From: an uncultured Flavobacteriales bacterium
GTDB taxonomy: Bacteria; Bacteroidota; Bacteroidia; Flavobacteriales; Crocinitomicaceae
NCBI GenBank assembly: GCA_946479125.1
Contig: CAMLET010000125.1
Coordinates: forward strand, 1-8,106
Reading direction: 5' to 3'
DNA length: 8,106 nucleotides
Shown here: in pieces, positions 5,986 through 8,106 of the stretch
Layout of the letters: each line of letters starts with the position of its first letter
Position numbering within the stretch: position 1 is the stretch's first letter
Program-made: the position numbers and the translations under genes
Notes under the pieces: generated by a model
What the model saw: only the letters and a program-made list of their open reading frames with translations
The model's database searches: none
Told to the model about the DNA's origin: nothing

Positions 5986-6057
5986 AAATGTAAAATTGAT
6001 AATTGAAAAGGAACTTCAACTTTTTAATTCTTCATTCTGAATTCTCAATTTATTTAA
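5986..6057 (+). repeat. AT-rich spacer with imperfect repeats and a weak hairpin
   Basis: This stretch is nearly all A/T with recurring AATTGA and AATTCT words. AATTGAAAA occurs at 5980-5988 (over the stop codon) and again at 6001-6009. The second copy can pair with TTTTTAATT (6021-6029), 9 pairs including one G:U, around an 11-base loop. It may act as a weak terminator for the reductase gene, but there is no GC-rich stem. Nothing coding is seen. Confidence 0.3.
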
Positions 6058-6098
6058 GGTTATCAACATTTTTTTTGAGGTTATGAACAATTTTTGTA
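6058..6098 (+). repeat. Tandem 21-bp repeat with DnaA-box-like cores
   Basis: Two copies of GGTTATNAACA followed by a T run start at 6058 and 6079, exactly 21 bases apart (two helical turns). Their cores TTATCAACA (6060-6068) and TTATGAACA (6081-6089) each differ from the relaxed DnaA consensus TTWTNCACA at one position, the same one in both. They lie about 45-85 bases before the peptidoglycan hydrolase gene and look like paired sites for a DNA-binding protein; which one is unknown. Confidence 0.4.
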
Positions 6099-6141
6099 AC
6101 CATTCTTAGGTGACTGCGTAATAGGTGTAAAATCTGAAACT

Positions 6142-7182
6142 ATGCGATTCGTTACCCTTGTTATCAGCTCATTAACACTTTCATGTGTTTGCTTTGGTTC
6201 AACTCCAGATAAACAAATGACTCAAGATGAGTATATTACATTATGGTCAAATGTTGCCGTTGAGCAAATGACTATTCACAGAATTCCAGCTAGTATTACC
6301 CTTGCTCAAGGACTTTTAGAGTCGGGAAATGGTAATTCTGTTTTGGCAACTGAGGGTAATAATCACTTTGGTATTAAATGTAGTAATTGGACAGGGGAAA
6401 CCATTCGTGTGGACGACGACATTAAGAATGAATGTTTCAGAAAGTACGGAAGTGCTACAGAATCATACGTTGATCATTCGATTTTTTTAAAGAAGGCGCG
6501 TTATGCTAACTTATTTACTTTAAGTATCGACGATTACAAAGGTTGGGCAACAGGTTTAAAAGCGGCAGGTTATGCTACTCATCCTCAATACGCTTCAAAA
6601 TTGATCGATTTGATCGAAAGGTTGAAATTGGATCAATACGACGAGAAGAAAACAACTGTTGATGCGAATAAGGAAATTGCTCAGGCCATTAAGGAAGAGA
6701 AGAAAGTTACTGATAATAAAATGTCAACACCAAAAGAAATGGTAAAAGAGACAAATTCAGTAAAAACTGTTTCTTCGTCTGTTGCATCTTCTCCCAAAAC
6801 AATTGTTATTGATGAAGCAAGTTTGGAGTACAAATCACATATAGTTTACGAACACAAAAATGAGGTTTCATATATCATTGCTCAAAAAGGAGATACGTAT
6901 TATAAGATTGCAAAGGAATTTGAGTTAGGTACTTGGCAATTGTACAAGTACAACGATTTTTCTGAAACAAAAGACATGTTGACTCCGGGTGATGTGGTTT
7001 ACATCGATCCGAAACGATTGCACTCTAAAACAAAAGGCGATGTTTTTACAGCAAAAAATGATGTTCGCCTTTATGAAATTTCACAACAAGAAGGAATTAA
7101 AGTAAGTGCTTTGATGAAGATCAATGGATTTACTTCTGAAAACGAATTGATCAAAAAAGGTCAAACAGTGCTTCTTCGTTAA
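6142..7182 (+). CDS. Secreted peptidoglycan glucosaminidase (GH73) with two LysM domains
   Basis: A 346-residue exported cell-wall hydrolase. Seen: a signal peptide (1-19, MRFVTLVISSLTLSCVCFG; the Cys residues do not sit in a good lipobox), a FlgJ-like GH73 glucosaminidase domain (about 30-165) with ITLAQGLLESGNGNS (52-66), where Glu60 is the likely catalytic acid, GNNHFGIKC (72-80), DDDIKNECFRKY (91-102), SYVDHSIFL (108-116), RYANLF (120-125) and the ending YKGWATGLKAAGYATHPQYA (132-151). A charged Lys/Glu/Thr/Ser linker (about 167-230) follows, then LysM 1 (about 243-289, YIIAQKGDTYYKIAKEFEL) and a more divergent LysM 2 (about 299-345). It would cleave N-acetylglucosaminyl bonds in peptidoglycan while LysM holds it on glycan strands, probably during growth or daughter-cell separation. 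It stands alone as a transcription unit with a strong terminator after it. Confidence 0.95.
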   Translation: MRFVTLVISSLTLSCVCFGSTPDKQMTQDEYITLWSNVAVEQMTIHRIPASITLAQGLLESGNGNSVLATEGNNHFGIKCSNWTGETIRVDDDIKNECFRKYGSATESYVDHSIFLKKARYANLFTLSIDDYKGWATGLKAAGYATHPQYASKLIDLIERLKLDQYDEKKTTVDANKEIAQAIKEEKKVTDNKMSTPKEMVKETNSVKTVSSSVASSPKTIVIDEASLEYKSHIVYEHKNEVSYIIAQKGDTYYKIAKEFELGTWQLYKYNDFSETKDMLTPGDVVYIDPKRLHSKTKGDVFTAKNDVRLYEISQQEGIKVSALMKINGFTSENELIKKGQTVLLR

Positions 7183-7207
7183 TACGTAGAAAGTTTATAG
7201 TTGTTGT

Positions 7208-7258
7208 TTGTAAAGCAACGGAATCCCTTGTGATTTCGTTGCTTTTTTAGCTTTACAA
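7208..7258. repeat. Outer inverted repeat enclosing the terminator
   Basis: TTGTAAAGC (7208-7216) and GCTTTACAA (7250-7258) are perfect 9-base inverted arms outside the terminator loop. The left arm shares AAAGC with the terminator stem, so the two 3' copies of GCTTT (7241-7245 and 7250-7254) compete for it. The outer stem could extend the hairpin with a bulge, or serve reverse-strand termination. Confidence 0.5.
7212..7248 (+). terminator. Strong intrinsic terminator after the glucosaminidase gene
   Basis: AAAGCAACGGAATC (7212-7225) pairs with GATTTCGTTGCTTT (7232-7245) in a 14-bp stem containing one G:U, with a 6-base loop CCTTGT. The plus strand continues into a T run ending at 7248. It begins 29 bases after the stop codon. 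This is the best terminator in the window. Confidence 0.9.
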
Positions 7259-7362
7259 GAGTTGCTTTCTTGAATTCTTAGTTAAGATTTCAACGTTAAA
7301 TTCGTTAATACATAATTAAACTACGGTTAAATCACTATATTTAAATCGAACTACATGATTTA

Positions 7363-7383
7363 GGATTAAAAGCTAATTAATCC
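7363..7383. repeat. 7-bp inverted repeat in the leader of the last gene
   Basis: GGATTAA (7363-7369) and TTAATCC (7377-7383) are perfect inverted arms separated by 7 bases, ending 24 bases before the GTG start at 7408. This could be an operator half-site pair or a leader hairpin. The rest of the spacer (7259-7362) is AT-rich; TATATTTA at about 7337-7344 is one base from a -7 element but has no convincing -33 partner. Confidence 0.3.
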
Positions 7384-7407
7384 AAATTACACCAAAAGCT
7401 ATACGTT

Positions 7408-8106
7408 GTGAAACCATCAAGTGAATTATTCAAGCTGATTAAATCGCTTTCAAAAAGTGAGAAGAGGTTCTTCAAATTGTCATCTGCGCTCCAATCAGGT
7501 GAAAAGAATTACCTGAAAATCTTTGATTTTATTGAAAAGCAGCCAAACTATAATGAGGACGAGCTGAAAAATGCCTTCATTGAAGAAACGTTTGTGAAGC
7601 ATTTGCCATCTGAAAAAAATCACTTATATCGATTGATTCTAAAGAGTTTACGGGTTTATTATAGTGAGCAAAGTGCTTCCAGTATTCTGAAGCAGGAATT
7701 AAAGAATGTTGAAATCCTCTATTCGAAAGCGCTTTATAAAGAATGCGAGAAATTTGTTCAGCGCGCGAAAGTACTGGCCAAGGAGCATGAGGAATTTTAC
7801 TATCTATATGAATTGATCTCTTGGGAAAAGCGTTTGATGGAGGCTGCTTATGAGGATGGTGAGTTTAGTCAGGATTTGGATGTAATTGTAGCTGAGGAAG
7901 AAGAAGTAATTGAAAAACTGAGGAATGTTGCTGAATACCAAGTGATTTACTCAAAAATCAATATGATATTCCGTTCAGGAGGATTTACCAGAAATGAAGC
8001 CGAGCGCAAGATTGTTGACGATATTGCAGATTATCATTTAATAAAAGGTAAGAACACTGCGCTTTCAACACGTGCTTCATCAATGTGTTACTATATAAAA
8101 GGTCTT
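7408..8106 (+). CDS. Large helical protein of unknown function, 5' part only
   Basis: An open frame of 233 codons runs from GTG 7408 to the window end without a stop. The translation begins MKPSSELFKLIKSLSKSEKR, continues FFKLSSALQSGEKNYLKIFD (21-40) and is almost entirely predicted alpha-helix: EKNHLYRLILKSLRVYY (69-85), AKVLAKEHEEFYYLYELISW (119-138), an acidic EEEEVIEKL stretch (163-171) and a region around ADYHLIKGKN (about 208-217). Residues repeat in a helix-pair rhythm reminiscent of TPR-like solenoids, but I see no canonical TPR motif. There is no signal peptide, so it is probably cytoplasmic. I have the impression that similar LFKLIKSLxKSEKR proteins of about 500 residues occur in Flavobacteriales, function unknown. 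GTG is the first start after an in-frame stop at 7378-7380 and no early ATG exists. No Shine-Dalgarno sequence is visible. Confidence 0.8.
   Translation, partial: MKPSSELFKLIKSLSKSEKRFFKLSSALQSGEKNYLKIFDFIEKQPNYNEDELKNAFIEETFVKHLPSEKNHLYRLILKSLRVYYSEQSASSILKQELKNVEILYSKALYKECEKFVQRAKVLAKEHEEFYYLYELISWEKRLMEAAYEDGEFSQDLDVIVAEEEEVIEKLRNVAEYQVIYSKINMIFRSGGFTRNEAERKIVDDIADYHLIKGKNTALSTRASSMCYYIKGL

Noticed and set aside
6079..6101. GGTTA...TAACC inverted repeat as a hairpin terminator
   Set aside because: Only 5-bp arms with a 13-base loop, no T-tract after it; the tandem direct repeat explains the sequence better.
6142..6201. Lipoprotein signal (Cys15 or Cys17) in the glucosaminidase
   Set aside because: The residues before each Cys (TLS, SCV) do not fit the usual lipobox, and a type I cleavage site near residues 19-20 is more plausible.

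Overview
The window looks like a chromosomal segment of a Bacteroidota genome, most likely Flavobacteriales; a Crocinitomicaceae/Fluviicola-like source is my guess from the gene families. The reasons are low GC, almost no Shine-Dalgarno sequences, several -7 elements of the Bacteroidota type (TAnnTTTG), and families largely restricted to that phylum (DUF5683, the DUF3276/PUR protein, a short LuxC-like acyl-CoA reductase next to a ferredoxin). I see no insertion sequence, CRISPR array, tRNA, rRNA or prophage gene. All gene calls rest on reading motifs in translated sequence; no database search was possible.

Left part (1-2815, minus strand): a compact operon reading parA, parB, a DUF5683 membrane protein and dapB (3' end cut off by the window edge). 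parA and parB overlap by 11 bases, parB and the DUF5683 gene share one base (TAATG), and dapB follows after 38 bases. This joins chromosome segregation to an envelope protein of unknown role and to the diaminopimelate/lysine pathway that supplies peptidoglycan. A perfect DnaA box lies 14 bases before the parA start.

Middle (2916-4831, minus strand): a small PUR-type nucleic-acid-binding protein with its own promoter, a secreted protein of unknown function with a very basic C-terminus, and a 2[4Fe-4S] ferredoxin of the Allochromatium type with an enlarged loop between its Cys motifs. The ferredoxin is divergent from a plus-strand short LuxC-family acyl-CoA reductase (4939-5985). The 107 bases between them hold -7 elements facing both ways, so the pair may be functionally linked.

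Right part (plus strand): an AT-rich spacer with a tandem 21-bp repeat precedes a secreted peptidoglycan hydrolase (GH73 glucosaminidase plus two LysM domains). A strong intrinsic terminator follows at 7212-7248. The window ends inside a long helical protein (from GTG 7408), which is easily missed because it starts with GTG and has no stop in the window.

Nothing here is clearly a new defence or mobile system. The more interesting points are regulatory (start codons four bases after -7-like elements, DnaA-box-like sites before parA and the hydrolase gene, a terminator with a competing outer stem) and the ferredoxin/LuxC-like pair.
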